Shown here: one piece after another, positions 9,188-18,110 of the stretch
Layout: each line of letters opens with the position of its first letter
Position numbering within the stretch: the stretch's first letter is position 1
Source of the DNA: Metabacillus crassostreae
GTDB lineage: Bacteria; Bacillota; Bacilli; Bacillales; Bacillaceae
NCBI RefSeq assembly: GCF_016908395.1
Contig: NZ_JAFBDU010000001.1
Span: forward strand, 1,116,001 to 1,180,000
Length of the DNA: 64,000 nucleotides
Direction: 5' to 3'
Made by a program: the position numbers and the translations under genes
Notes under the pieces: model-generated
Databases searched by the model: none
What the model saw: only the letters and a program-made list of their open reading frames with translations
Told to the model about the DNA's origin: nothing

Positions 9188-10231
9188 TTAAACTAATTTT
9201 AACTTAACCAAACTTTCCGCAATTTGAACAGAGTTCCATGCAGCACCTTTTAAAAGATTGTCTGAAACAATCCACATATGGAAACCATTATCACGATCAA
9301 GATCTTTACGGATTCTACCAACAAATACATCATTTTTCCCTACGCAATCTGCTGGCATCGGGTATAACTGCTGTGATGGATCATCTTGTAAAGTAATCCC
9401 TTCAGATTCTTTTAATAGCTGTTTAACCTGTTCTGCTGAAACATTTAAATCATCAATTTCAACATAAACAGACTCAGAATGTCCTGTTTCAACAGGCAAA
9501 CGAACACAAGTTGCTGCCACATGTAATTGAGACATATCCATAATTTTCTTTGTTTCATTAATCATTTTCATTTCTTCAAAAGTAAAACCATTGTCTTGGA
9601 ATTTATCAATTTGTGGAATTGCATTAAAGGCAATTTGATAGTGTTTTTCATCACCTTTTACAGGTAAGATTTCAGGAGAAAATGATTCCCCGTTTAAAAT
9701 AGCCTGTGATTGTTCTCTCAATTCATTTATTGCAGCAGCACCTGCTCCTGACACAGCTTGATAAGTTGATACAATCACTTTACTTAAACCATATTGTTTA
9801 CGAAGAGGTTCAAGAGCTACAACCATTTGAATCGTTGAACAATTAGGGTTCGCAATAATACCATTGTGGTTCTTCAATGCTTCTTCATTAACCTCAGGAA
9901 CAACCAAGGGTACATTTTCATCCATACGATATGCACTTGTATTATCTACAACAATAGCTCCACGTTTAACAGCTTCTGGTGCTAGCTCTTTTGACACACT
10001 TCCACCTGCACTAAATAAAGCAATTTGAACACCTTCAAAGCTATCAGGAGTTGCTGTTTGAACTGTATATTCTTCATCTCTAAACGTCACTTTCTTACCA
10101 GCTGAACGTTCAGAAGAAAGCAATGTTAATTTTGAGATTGGAAAATTACGTTTTTCTAAAGTATTGAGCATTTGTTGCCCAACTGCTCCCGTTGCTCCGA
10201 CTACTGCTACATGATAACCTCTTGCTTCCAT
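9188..10231 (-). CDS. asd: Aspartate-semialdehyde dehydrogenase
   Basis: 347 residues (346 in B. subtilis). Reduces aspartyl phosphate to aspartate semialdehyde with NADPH. The Rossmann motif [15 protein letters not shown] is at the N-terminus and catalytic Cys131 is in NPNCST. The acyl-enzyme domain has GTGHSES-like [11 protein letters not shown]. Start ATG at 10231 with AAGGAG 10 nt upstream. It heads the asd-dapG-dapA cluster, with a 124-bp gap to spoVFB. Its product feeds DapA and, in sporulation, dipicolinate. Confidence 0.96.
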   Translation of the reverse strand: MEARGYHVAVVGATGAVGQQMLNTLEKRNFPISKLTLLSSERSAGKKVTFRDEEYTVQTATPDSFEGVQIALFSAGGSVSKELAPEAVKRGAIVVDNTSAYRMDENVPLVVPEVNEEALKNHNGIIANPNCSTIQMVVALEPLRKQYGLSKVIVSTYQAVSGAGAAAINELREQSQAILNGESFSPEILPVKGDEKHYQIAFNAIPQIDKFQDNGFTFEEMKMINETKKIMDMSQLHVAATCVRLPVETGHSESVYVEIDDLNVSAEQVKQLLKESEGITLQDDPSQQLYPMPADCVGKNDVFVGRIRKDLDRDNGFHMWIVSDNLLKGAAWNSVQIAESLVKLKLV

Positions 10232-10355
10232 TAAACTCTATCTCCTTCCAGCTATAATTAAATAAATTATAGCTTCAAATCTTTTACGTATTATTCTATC
10301 ACATTACTAGTCGTATTGATTGAAAAATTTTTTATAATTTGTTTGAATTGTTACA

Positions 10356-10958
10356 TTATTTCTCAAGATCTTTGAATTTCTCTACAACAACTGGTTGAAA
10401 TTGTTTTCCAGCCATAGCTGCTAACACTGTATCAAGTAATGATTCCATTCTAGCAACCATAGAATTTGGTTTCTTATCAGGAGCATCCTGACCAAATGGG
10501 ATAAAGTAAATATCTTTAGTTGCCATTAATTTCATTAAATTTACACCATTTAAGCCTAATGCATCATTTGTTGAAATTCCTAACACAACTGGTCGATGAG
10601 TTCTTAACGTTGCTTTAGCAGCCATTAACACTGGTGAGTCAGTTAAGGCATTTGCAAATTTACTCATGGAATTCCCTGTTAAAGGAGCAATTACCATGCA
10701 ATCTAGAGGTCGCTTAGGTCCAAGTGGTTCTGCTGACACAATGGAATCTACAACCTTATTGCCCGTTAGCTTTTCAATTTTTTCTACCCATTCACCAGCT
10801 TCACCAAAACGTGTTGTCGTAGTTTTCATCGTATGTGAAACTACTGGAACAACCTCAGCACCTTCGTCAAGTAGAGATTTGATTTGTGGATATACTTCTT
10901 CATACGTACAATGAGACCCAGTAATTCCAAACCCTATTCTTTTACCTGTAAGTTTCAT
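10356..10958 (-). CDS. spoVFB: Dipicolinate synthase subunit B (flavoprotein)
   Basis: 200 residues, the usual length. With SpoVFA it oxidises dihydrodipicolinate to dipicolinic acid in the mother cell. The N-terminus KRIGFGITGSHCTYEEVYPQ and the block DCMVIAPLTGNSMSKFANALTDSPVLMAAKA (residues about 85-115) mark the flavoprotein/HFCD fold. The ATG overlaps the spoVFA stop by 4 nt, indicating coupling. Confidence 0.95.
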   Translation of the reverse strand: MKLTGKRIGFGITGSHCTYEEVYPQIKSLLDEGAEVVPVVSHTMKTTTTRFGEAGEWVEKIEKLTGNKVVDSIVSAEPLGPKRPLDCMVIAPLTGNSMSKFANALTDSPVLMAAKATLRTHRPVVLGISTNDALGLNGVNLMKLMATKDIYFIPFGQDAPDKKPNSMVARMESLLDTVLAAMAGKQFQPVVVEKFKDLEK

Positions 10959-11857
10959 GAAGAAAACCCCTTTCTATTCTTTTTAACCTCTTCCAATAGC
11001 TGTGTTAAAACATTTGCAACAATCTGCCCTGCTGTTTTCGGTGCAACAATACCAGGTAGACCGGGAGCTAATAATGCTTTAATTCCTCGTTTTTCTGCAT
11101 AACGAAAATCAGTACCACCTGGCTTAGAAGCCAAATCTACTATTAATGTGTGAGCAGGCATATTAGCAATAACACTAGAAGTTACAACAAGATGTGGGAT
11201 GGTATTAATACACACATCAATATCAGAAACATGATCTTCAATATCATTTAGTTGAAATGGTGTAAGACCCATTTCACTAATTCTTGCTAGATGTGCAGTA
11301 TCTCTTGCACCTACTTTTACGTTAGCTCCTAATGCAGCAAAAGTTCTTGCAACACTCATTCCAACCCTTCCAAGACCTAATACAGCAATATTTGATCCAT
11401 GGATTGTTATATCTGTGTGTTGAATGACCATCATAATTGTTCCTTCAACAGTAGGAATAGAATTGTAGATTGCTACATCATCACGTTTAAACAATTGAAT
11501 TAATTTTCTATTTGTATTTTCAACAAGACTATTTAGATAATTATTCGTAATACCAGAATAGATCACACAATGATCTGGTGTTCTTTTTAGTAGATCTTCA
11601 CTAAATTTAATTTCAATATTGGAAAAAACAGTATCTATTATCCCCTCTTTATCCGTCCCAGGGATTGGTAGAATAATCGCATCTATTTCTTCAAATTGAA
11701 CATCTTCAATTTTCACTTTTGTAGCACCTGTAAATCCATGATCTAATTGATCAAAACCTACTAGGAATAGTTTTGCCTCTAATTCCGTTAATTTCCGGAT
11801 AACTTCTAGCTGACGGGCGTCACCGCCGATTACAGCTATATTCAATCCTGTTAACAT
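10955..11857 (-). CDS. spoVFA: Dipicolinate synthase subunit A
   Basis: 300 residues (297 in B. subtilis). NAD(P)-dependent oxidoreductase subunit of the dipicolinate synthase that supplies spore-core DPA. The N-terminal domain begins with GLNIAVIGGDARQLEVIRKL. The second Rossmann fold has AVLGLGRVGMSVARTFAALGA at about 155-175, and the C-terminus reads LLAPGLPGIVAPKTAGQI. The ATG has GAAGGTGA upstream. A sigma-K-like promoter is visible 75 bp upstream, in line with the known mother-cell expression. Confidence 0.95.
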   Translation of the reverse strand: MLTGLNIAVIGGDARQLEVIRKLTELEAKLFLVGFDQLDHGFTGATKVKIEDVQFEEIDAIILPIPGTDKEGIIDTVFSNIEIKFSEDLLKRTPDHCVIYSGITNNYLNSLVENTNRKLIQLFKRDDVAIYNSIPTVEGTIMMVIQHTDITIHGSNIAVLGLGRVGMSVARTFAALGANVKVGARDTAHLARISEMGLTPFQLNDIEDHVSDIDVCINTIPHLVVTSSVIANMPAHTLIVDLASKPGGTDFRYAEKRGIKALLAPGLPGIVAPKTAGQIVANVLTQLLEEVKKNRKGFSS

Positions 11858-11931
11858 AATAAAATTTCACCTTCTTTTTTGGCAATGTTATCTATATAGA
11901 TTTTTTAAGCTATCAGGATAACTTACTTCAA

Positions 11932-11960
11932 CATTCTATGTAGGTAAGCTATTATAGGTG
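11932..11960 (-). promoter_or_regulatory. Candidate sigma-K promoter of spoVFA
   Basis: On the minus strand CACC (11957-11960) is followed after 16 bp by CATAGAATG (11932-11940). The sigma-K consensus is AC, 16-17 bp, CATANNNTA; there is one mismatch at the last position. Regulation by sigma-K is established for spoVFA in B. subtilis; the site itself is inferred. Confidence 0.45.
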
Positions 11961-12203
11961 AATAAACTGAAGGAATTTTGAGAAGTGTTTTATAATAAGC
12001 ATTGTTGATTTTTTATACCTCTTAGCAACTACCTAAACGTTTTAAAATTCAAGATCATGAGCAAACATGTGTATTTAGTCCTGGACTAAGCTGTTGAAGA
12101 TCAGTAATTGGAATGCCGATGTTCTTATCAATGGAAAGATAAGATAATTACAGGTAATAAAAATTCACAATGACGTTTAACTTAAGAAAAAAGTAGAAGA
12201 TCA
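11961..12203. other. Spacer between spoVFA and the ymxH terminator
   Basis: AT-rich sequence without a supported gene. The only structure seen is a short palindrome TTAGTCC-TGGACTAA near 12077-12091. Confidence 0.4.
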
Positions 12204-12236
12204 TAAAAAAAACGACTAGCTTCTGCTAATCGCTTT
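12204..12236 (-). terminator. Intrinsic terminator of ymxH, displaced by an insertion
   Basis: Minus-strand stem AAGCGATTAGC-AGAA-GCTAGTCGTT (12211-12235) followed by a run of eight T. It is now about 300 bp from the ymxH stop because a 290-bp element sits between them. Confidence 0.8.
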
Positions 12237-12245
12237 TTTAATATT

Positions 12246-12535
12246 GGCTATGTTAAAGCTTAATGTTGATTTTTAGCACTTTGTTGATTGCAGGTGAATG
12301 TATGTGAGACTCCTGCTTAGAGAAGCGTGTCAAAGGGAGACCCCACAGGCGCGCATCTTACAAGGAGACTCCCGGACCTAGGAAAAAAGGGGCCTGTTTT
12401 TTCCCTAGGAAGAATTGTTCTTTGAAAAAGCCGGCAGTTAGGATTTTTCATTATATTTCCCTAGGAAAAAAGGTACTTTTTTCCCGGGAAAGCGAATGCC
12501 TGTAACGGAAATCAACAACAAAGTTTAACAGAGCC
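12246..12535. mobile_element. MITE-like element with 8-bp target duplication (copy 1)
   Basis: 290 bp with imperfect terminal inverted repeats: GGCTATGTTAAAGC at the left end and GGCTCTGTTAAACTTTG reading inward from the right end. It is flanked by a perfect direct repeat TTAATATT (12238-12245 and 12536-12543). The right duplication covers the ymxH stop codon. Part of the core (GTCTCCCTTTGACAC, AGGAGTCTCA on the minus strand) matches copy 2 at 20489-20640. The centre holds a GC/CCTAGG-rich insert (12377-12488) with two hairpins of CCTAGG-A6/T6-CCTAGG type. There is no open frame for a transposase, so movement would need a trans-acting enzyme. Which transposase family is unknown; 8-bp duplications occur in several, including ISL3. 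Confidence 0.8.
12377..12488. repeat. Paired CCTAGG hairpins inside MITE copy 1
   Basis: CCTAGG-AAAAAA...TTTTTT-CCCTAGG (12377-12409) and CCCTAGG-AAAAAA-GGTAC-TTTTTT-CCCGGG (12459-12488) are two nearly perfect hairpins about 50 bp apart. With A6 before and T6 inside each arm they could fold or terminate on either strand. Confidence 0.6.
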
Positions 12536-12541
12536 TTAATA

Positions 12542-12802
12542 TTAAGAATCAATCTTTTCAATTTGTTCATTAGGGATATCTAAGATAATCATGTCAGTTC
12601 CAATTTTTTTTATGTGTTGCCAAGGAACTCTTATTTCATTTCCTTGCTTTCTTAATCCAAACCATTTTAATGAAGGAATAATAAGAGTTGTTATTTGCCC
12701 CGTTTGTTCATTAATTTCAAGATCAGTTTGACCTAATACCCCTAAACGCTCAGCACGTTTAACATCCACAATTTCTTTTCCACTTAATTCACTTAACCTC
12801 AT
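12542..12802 (-). CDS. ymxH: YmxH/YlmC family sporulation protein (PRC-barrel)
   Basis: 86 residues starting MRLSELSGKEIVDVKRAERLG. The PRC-barrel-like fold of the YlmC/YmxH family has LGVLGQTDLEIN and KQGNEIRVPWQHIKKIGTDMIILD. The ATG at 12802 has AAGGGGGA with 7-nt spacing; an in-frame ATG two codons upstream is too close to that site. It is a small protein linked to sporulation by family naming, with molecular role unknown. The TAA stop is part of the 8-bp duplication of the adjacent element, so the insertion preserved the reading frame exactly. Confidence 0.88.
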   Translation of the reverse strand: MRLSELSGKEIVDVKRAERLGVLGQTDLEINEQTGQITTLIIPSLKWFGLRKQGNEIRVPWQHIKKIGTDMIILDIPNEQIEKIDS

Positions 12803-12842
12803 GTCCATTCCCCCTTACTACTATCATATCGTCACTAAACAT

Positions 12843-12879
12843 AAAAAAATGCCTACAATTTGAAATTGTAGGCATTTTT
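12843..12879 (-). terminator. Intrinsic terminator of mlpA
   Basis: Perfect stem AAAAATGCCTACAATTT/AAATTGTAGGCATTTTT (12845-12879) with T runs on both sides, so potentially bidirectional. It separates mlpA from ymxH and implies that ymxH has its own promoter in the 40 bp before its ribosome binding site, where GATATGATA resembles a sporulation -10. Confidence 0.85.
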
Positions 12880-12935
12880 ATTCTTTTTTTATAACATGGC
12901 TATAGCTATCGACAGTTGTAACGAACACTTTTCAG

Positions 12936-13007
12936 ACGTAAGCAAATTAGCAGTGAGCTGACGACATTCGAAAGCTATTTTTCCCGGACTTTTTGAACTT
13001 CCCTTAT
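12936..13007. repeat. Diverged partial copy of a palindromic intergenic repeat
   Basis: The block 12952-13004 repeats 13106-13161 almost exactly; the second copy has three extra bases (GAC). The sequence just before it (about 12936-12951) is a weak match to the matching part of the full unit. It is the degenerate half of a tandem pair. Confidence 0.65.
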
Positions 13008-13160
13008 AAGGATGTTCTAAAAGGAGGACAAAAAGAGCCGAGAAGGTCTAGGAAGTGAAGCTACGAGCACCACAGCGTATGCTTTTAATACGTGAGGAGC
13101 GGAGTAGTGAGCTGACGACGACATTCGAAAGCTATTTTTCCCGGACTTTTTGAACTTCCT
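13008..13160. repeat. Palindromic intergenic repeat, full unit
   Basis: About 150 bp with imperfect inverted ends: GGATGTTCTAAAAGGAGGAC on the left, and GGAAGTTCAAAAAGTCCGGG read inward from the right. It begins directly after the mlpA stop codon and lies before the mlpA terminator. I recognise similar sequences as dispersed intergenic repeats in Bacillus-type genomes, from general familiarity rather than a search. The sequence is GC-richer than its surroundings, and no gene is supported in it. Confidence 0.65.
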
Positions 13161-14399
13161 CTATTGAAGTTTGCTTGGAAGCTTACCATCAGGACTAATC
13201 AACGAAACAGAATACGAATCAGTAAACAGTTGATTTGCTAATGCGTTTACACTTTCTTCACTTACTTCATTTACTTTTTCAATAATTGAGTCTAAAGAAC
13301 GGTGTCTACCAAGAACAAGTTCATTTTTTCCATTTCTACTCATTCGGCTATTTGTACTTTCTAGACTTAGCATTAAGCTACCCTTCATTTGCTCTTTACT
13401 ATTAGCTAATTCTTTAGAAGTAATTCCCTCTCCCTTTAAAGTAGCTAAAGTTTCTTCTATTGTTTCATACAATTGATTAAGCTGGTTGCTTCCAGTACCA
13501 CCATATATAGTAAGCAAGCCATTATCTGCATATGAGGAATGATAGGAAAAGACTGAATAAGCTAAGCCTTTTTGTTCTCTTACATCTTGAAATAACCGAC
13601 TACTCATACTTCCACCAAGAATGTTATTTAGAACAATTAAACTATAGATATTTTCATGTCCTACCTCTAATCCATTAAATCCTAAACAAAGATGTGCTTG
13701 TTCTGTATCTTTTTGTCTAGAAATTTTCTGATCCATAAACCCTGGCTTTTCAAAAGTACGTTTTGTTGAACCCGTTTCATATGAACCAAATAATTTTTCA
13801 ACATTTTTAATAAAATCTTCTGACACATTTCCCGCAACAGATATGACTACATTATCAGGTGTATAATGAGAATTCATATACTCTCTTAATGTATCACCAT
13901 TAAAGGTTTGTAAAATCTCTTCCGTACCTAATATTGGATAACCAAGTGGATGATTACCATATGTAGCCCGACTTAGAATATCATGAACAATGTCATCAGG
14001 AGTATCTTCATACATCTTGATTTCTTCATAAACTACATTTTTTTCTTTTTTTAATTCTTCTTCATCAAATGTTGAATGGAAAAACATATCTGATAAGACG
14101 TCTAATGCATATTGTGCGTGCTCATCCAACACTTTTGCATAATAACAAGTATATTCTTTAGATGTAAATGCATTTACTTGACCACCAATACTATCAAAGG
14201 ATTCAGCAATTTCTCGTGCAGTCCTTGTTTTTGTTCCTTTAAAAAACATATGTTCTAAAAAGTGAGAAATTCCGTTGTTATGCTCGTTTTCATTTCTAGA
14301 TCCTGTACCAATCCAAACTCCAATAGCGACTGAGCGAACAGTAGGTATATTTTCTAATACAATTCTTACTCCATTTTGGCAAGTATATTTCTTGATCAA
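13161..14399 (-). CDS. mlpA: M16-family zinc metallopeptidase MlpA
   Basis: 412 residues (409 in B. subtilis). Pitrilysin-type peptidase with the inverted zinc motif HFLEH at residues 46-50, and the downstream glutamate in NVVYEEIKMYEDTP. The C-terminal M16 domain (about 170-400) has QKGLAYSVFSYHSSY. The start is TTG at 14399 with GGAGGAG 7 nt upstream. In Bacillus the gene (also ymxG) lies between ylxY and ymxH, as here, and encodes a processing-peptidase-like protein. Its 3' flank has been filled by a tandem repeat pair before the terminator. Confidence 0.95.
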   Translation of the reverse strand: MIKKYTCQNGVRIVLENIPTVRSVAIGVWIGTGSRNENEHNNGISHFLEHMFFKGTKTRTAREIAESFDSIGGQVNAFTSKEYTCYYAKVLDEHAQYALDVLSDMFFHSTFDEEELKKEKNVVYEEIKMYEDTPDDIVHDILSRATYGNHPLGYPILGTEEILQTFNGDTLREYMNSHYTPDNVVISVAGNVSEDFIKNVEKLFGSYETGSTKRTFEKPGFMDQKISRQKDTEQAHLCLGFNGLEVGHENIYSLIVLNNILGGSMSSRLFQDVREQKGLAYSVFSYHSSYADNGLLTIYGGTGSNQLNQLYETIEETLATLKGEGITSKELANSKEQMKGSLMLSLESTNSRMSRNGKNELVLGRHRSLDSIIEKVNEVSEESVNALANQLFTDSYSVSLISPDGKLPSKLQ

Positions 14400-14425
14400 A
14401 TTAGCTCCTCCTTCATAGATGCTGC

Positions 14426-15406
14426 TTATTCATCGCTCTTTTTCTCATTTGTTGCTAATCTCTCTTCATCAGCCATCATTGAAATAGATCCGAATGAGTA
14501 GCCTTTTTTCCTTATAGACAATATTAGGGTTTCAAGACTCTCGGAAGTAGGTGAAGTGGGATGCATTAAGATTAAAGCACCATTATGCACCTTACTTGTT
14601 ACCCTTTCTACTAACACATGCGGCTCTGGACGCTGCCAATCGATTGTATCAACAGTCCACATGACAGTATTCATTGACATTTGATCTGCTATTTTTACTA
14701 CTTCGTCTCTGAGACTTCCACTTGGTGGTGCAAACCAAGTTGGTGTTACATCTGTAACTGATTTAATGACTTCACTTGTTTTTGAAAGCTGCTCTTTAAT
14801 ATCTGCTGTTGATAGCTTACTCATATCAGGATGTGTATACGAATGATTTCCTACTTCATGCCCTGCATCCACAATCATTTTTGCCATTTCAGGGTTTTCT
14901 TTGGTCCATCTACCTTCTAGAAAGAAAGTTGCTTTCACATGGTATTTATTTAATGTTTCGAGCATATCAGGAATATATTCATTTCCCCATGCAACATTAA
15001 TCAAAAAGGATACCATAGGTTTATCCGGATGACCACGATACATAGGTTCTGCTGGTAAATCTTCTAAATGAACTTCAGGTGATATTTGACGAAAAACAAG
15101 GAGTTTTTCATTAAATTCTCCTTTCACCTTCATTTTTTTGTATGATTCTTCAACATCTACCTCTAAACCGTTATAACCTGGAGTAGCCTTCCATACTTTA
15201 TGAACTTCTGCATTTTGAGCAGGGATATGATAATTCTTAGCTTTCTCAACAATTTCTTTATGTAAACTGTCCTGATGTTTCATTACAGTAATATCTGCAT
15301 GTTTCATCTGATCAACATAAGAAGAAGTAAATGGATTTTTAATAAATCCAATACTGACCGTTAAAATTAAGATAAACCCAATGAAATGAATGATTTTCCT
15401 TTGCAT
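14426..15406 (-). CDS. ylxY: YlxY, polysaccharide deacetylase-like protein, sporulation associated
   Basis: 326 residues (about 319 in B. subtilis). N-terminal signal or membrane anchor (residues about 5-25). The NodB domain covers about 128-310, with ATFFLEGRW, GHEVGNHSYTHPDMS and FAPPSGS. The first motif, normally TFDDG, reads SFLINVAWGNE, so the catalytic aspartate pair is missing while HSYTH is kept. This is typical of the YlxY group as I know it and suggests weak, altered or no deacetylase activity. The ATG has AAGGGGG upstream. It lies upstream of mlpA with a 26-bp gap, so the two are probably cotranscribed. Confidence 0.92.
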   Translation of the reverse strand: MQRKIIHFIGFILILTVSIGFIKNPFTSSYVDQMKHADITVMKHQDSLHKEIVEKAKNYHIPAQNAEVHKVWKATPGYNGLEVDVEESYKKMKVKGEFNEKLLVFRQISPEVHLEDLPAEPMYRGHPDKPMVSFLINVAWGNEYIPDMLETLNKYHVKATFFLEGRWTKENPEMAKMIVDAGHEVGNHSYTHPDMSKLSTADIKEQLSKTSEVIKSVTDVTPTWFAPPSGSLRDEVVKIADQMSMNTVMWTVDTIDWQRPEPHVLVERVTSKVHNGALILMHPTSPTSESLETLILSIRKKGYSFGSISMMADEERLATNEKKSDE

Positions 15407-15794
15407 TAAATATCCCCCTTTTTACTAAAAAATATGTAAAAAGAGGACAAGGTAGAACAAGAAAAGGTCTGATATACTCAAATAAGAAGTGTAGATCATG
15501 TGTAAAAAGAAAAGTCAGTTGTGTTTCTTCAATAACTAGTTAAAAAAACTAAATCTTTATTTCCAGGTTATCTAGTGAAAAGGAAACAACTATCTCTTTT
15601 GTACCATATCATACGAAACTAATTCTTTAAAGTAAATGTACTTAACGTAGATCGTTAATTAATCTGTTTTCTGCATACTATATAGCTTTTCACATATTAT
15701 AGACTCATGCATTCACCGAAGACAGGTTTCTTTTCTTGCAAACCTACATATATAATGAAAGAAACTCAGAAAAAATCAGTATTGTTATGTAAAT
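15407..15794. other. Spacer between pnpA and ylxY
   Basis: AT-rich, no supported gene. The ylxY promoter must lie here, but no site was convincing. A weak TATAAT-like and several ATA-rich candidates are present. Confidence 0.4.
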
Positions 15795-15823
15795 TGAAAA
15801 AAGCCCGGTACAAAGCCGGACTT
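15795..15823 (-). terminator. Intrinsic terminator of pnpA
   Basis: AAGCCCGG/CCGGACTT stem (one G-U) at 15801-15823, followed on the minus strand by TTTTTTC. It starts 5 bp after the pnpA stop. Confidence 0.85.
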
Positions 15824-15827
15824 CTTT

Positions 15828-17954
15828 TTAACCTTTTTGTTCTGACTTTTCCTGTTGTTCTTTTTGCTCTTTCAGAACAGCTTTTCTAGATAAGTTCACT
15901 CTTCCTTGTTTATCTATTTCAGTTACTTTAACAAGTAATTCATCACCAATAGAAACAACGTCCTCTACCTTACCTACTCGCTCTTCAGCTAACTCAGAAA
16001 TATGAACTAATCCATCTTTGCCATTAAAAATTTCAACAAAAGCTCCAAACTTTTCAACACGTTTAACTTTACCTAAGTACATTTGTCCGACAACAACTTC
16101 ACGAATAATGTCTTCGATAATTTTTTTCGCTTTTTGGTTCATCTCTTCATTAACTGATGAAATAAAGACAGTACCATCTTGTTCTATATCTATTTTCACA
16201 CCAGTTTCTTCGATAATTTTATTTATTTGTTTTCCACTTGGTCCAATAACATCTCTAATCTTATCTGGGTTAATAGCCATCGTTAAGATTTTTGGTGCAT
16301 AAGCAGAAAGCTCACCTTTTGGCATAGGAATTGTATCAAGCATAGATTTTAGAATTTCCATACGACCTTTTTTGGCTTGCTGTAATGCTTCCTCTAGGAT
16401 TTCACGAGAAAGACCATCGATTTTAATATCCATTTGTAAAGCTGTAACACCTTTTTCAGTTCCAGCTACTTTAAAATCCATATCACCTAAAGCATCTTCC
16501 ATACCTTGGATATCTGTTAATACTGAGTAATGCTCTCCAGATTTAACAAGACCCATTGCTATTCCAGCTACCGGTGCTTTGATTGGAACACCTGCATCCA
16601 TCATAGCTAATGTACTAGCACAAATACTTGCCTGTGATGTAGATCCATTTGATTCAAGTACTTCTGATACTAGACGAATGGTATAAGGAAAATCTTTTTC
16701 AGATGGAATGATTGGTTCTAAAGCCCTTTCTCCTAAAGCACCATGTCCGATTTCACGACGACCTGGTCCTCTCATTGGACCTGTTTCACCTACACTGAAT
16801 TGTGGGAAGTTATAGTGATGCATGAAACGTTTTGATTCTTCAATTCCTAACCCATCTAAAATCTGAACATCACCTAAAGCACCTAATGTACAAATACTTA
16901 AAGCTTGAGTTTGTCCACGTGTGAACAATCCAGATCCATGAGTTCTAGAAAGTAGACCAACCTCAGAATATAGTGGACGAATTTCGTCTACACCACGGCC
17001 ATCAGGTCTGATTTTTTCTTCTGTTATTAAACGGCGAACTTCACCTTTTACAATTTTAGAAAGAATTTGTTTTACTTGTTTTAACGTACTTTCGTCAGCT
17101 TCTTTATTTTCATACTCAGCAACAACTGCATTTCTTACATCTTTAATTGCAGCCTCTCTAGCATGTTTTTCTTGAACCTGAATCGCTTGAAGTAAATCCT
17201 TTTCAGCCATTTCTCGGATTTCTTTTTCTAATTCTGCATCTAATTCAAATAGCTCAATTTGTGTTTTTTCTTTCCCTACTGCTGCTACAATTTCTTCTTG
17301 GAATTCAATTAATCGTTTAATTTCATTATGACCAAACATAATTGCTTCAAGCATTGTTTCTTCAGGTACTTCCTCTGCGCCAGCTTCAACCATGTTTATT
17401 GCATCTTTTGTTCCAGCAACAACGAGGTGAATATCGCTTTGATCAGCTTGTTCGACAGTTGGATTAATAACATATTCATTATTAATACGTCCAACAGTTA
17501 CACCTGCAATCGGACCTTCAAATGGTATATCAGATACACATAATGATAGTGAAGATCCAAACATTGCAGCCATTTCTGAAGAACAGTTTTGATCCACACT
17601 CATTACAATACTGATAACTTGTACTTCATTTCTAAAACCATCTGCAAATAATGGTCGAATCGGACGATCAATTAAACGACTAGCCAAGATTGCTTTTTCA
17701 CTTGGACGTCCTTCTCTTTTGATAAACCCACCTGGAATTTTCCCAACTGCGTATAAACGCTCTTCATAATTAACTGTTAGTGGAAAGAAATCTAGAGGCT
17801 TTGGTTCCTTTGAAGCAGTAGCGGTACTTAATACAGCTGTATCACCATATCGAATTAAAACAGCTCCATTGGCTTGCTTAGCTAGTTGACCAATCTCAAC
17901 AGTAAGTTTACGGCCAGCCCAGTCTATGGAAAACTTTTGCTTTTCTTGTGCCAT
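15828..17954 (-). CDS. pnpA: Polyribonucleotide nucleotidyltransferase (PNPase)
   Basis: 708 residues (705 in B. subtilis). Phosphorolytic 3'-5' exoribonuclease of the RNA degradosome-like complex. Two RNase PH domains (about 1-230 and 310-540), with [20 protein letters not shown] and [17 protein letters not shown]. The KH domain at about 553-615 has [16 protein letters not shown], and the S1 domain follows at about 620-690 with a charged tail. ATG at 17954 with AAGGAG. A sigma-A promoter lies about 60 bp upstream and a terminator follows the stop, so it is monocistronic. Confidence 0.97.
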   Translation of the reverse strand: MAQEKQKFSIDWAGRKLTVEIGQLAKQANGAVLIRYGDTAVLSTATASKEPKPLDFFPLTVNYEERLYAVGKIPGGFIKREGRPSEKAILASRLIDRPIRPLFADGFRNEVQVISIVMSVDQNCSSEMAAMFGSSLSLCVSDIPFEGPIAGVTVGRINNEYVINPTVEQADQSDIHLVVAGTKDAINMVEAGAEEVPEETMLEAIMFGHNEIKRLIEFQEEIVAAVGKEKTQIELFELDAELEKEIREMAEKDLLQAIQVQEKHAREAAIKDVRNAVVAEYENKEADESTLKQVKQILSKIVKGEVRRLITEEKIRPDGRGVDEIRPLYSEVGLLSRTHGSGLFTRGQTQALSICTLGALGDVQILDGLGIEESKRFMHHYNFPQFSVGETGPMRGPGRREIGHGALGERALEPIIPSEKDFPYTIRLVSEVLESNGSTSQASICASTLAMMDAGVPIKAPVAGIAMGLVKSGEHYSVLTDIQGMEDALGDMDFKVAGTEKGVTALQMDIKIDGLSREILEEALQQAKKGRMEILKSMLDTIPMPKGELSAYAPKILTMAINPDKIRDVIGPSGKQINKIIEETGVKIDIEQDGTVFISSVNEEMNQKAKKIIEDIIREVVVGQMYLGKVKRVEKFGAFVEIFNGKDGLVHISELAEERVGKVEDVVSIGDELLVKVTEIDKQGRVNLSRKAVLKEQKEQQEKSEQKG

Positions 17955-18015
17955 ATATGTAAAACTCCTTCTCTAATTTAATTGCTTTATGTACTAGTAT
18001 TGACCATTTAAATTG

Positions 18016-18044
18016 AACATATCAATTTCATTTTTATATGTAAA
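18016..18044 (-). promoter_or_regulatory. Sigma-A type promoter of pnpA
   Basis: Minus strand TTTACA (18039-18044), 17 bp, TATGTT (18016-18021), about 62 bp upstream of the pnpA ATG. Confidence 0.6.
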
Positions 18045-18076
18045 TAGATTTTTGTGATATTCAAATTTAAATACAC

Positions 18077-18101
18077 TAAAAAAGCGGGAAAAATCCCGCT
18101 T
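18077..18101 (-). terminator. Intrinsic terminator of rpsO
   Basis: AAGCGGGA/TCCCGCTT stem (18082-18101) followed on the minus strand by TTTTTTAG. It is 10 bp after the rpsO stop. Confidence 0.9.
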
Positions 18102-18110
18102 CTAAAGTAA

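Noticed and set aside
9117-10355. Lysine riboswitch upstream of asd or dapG
   Set aside because: The available gaps (71 and 124 bp) are too short and lack the conserved core. DapG-type kinases are not usually controlled that way.
13008-13160. Small protein encoded by the palindromic repeat
   Set aside because: Short frames exist because the repeat is GC-richer, but it is an inverted-repeat sequence without a start/ribosome-binding-site pair and is partly duplicated.
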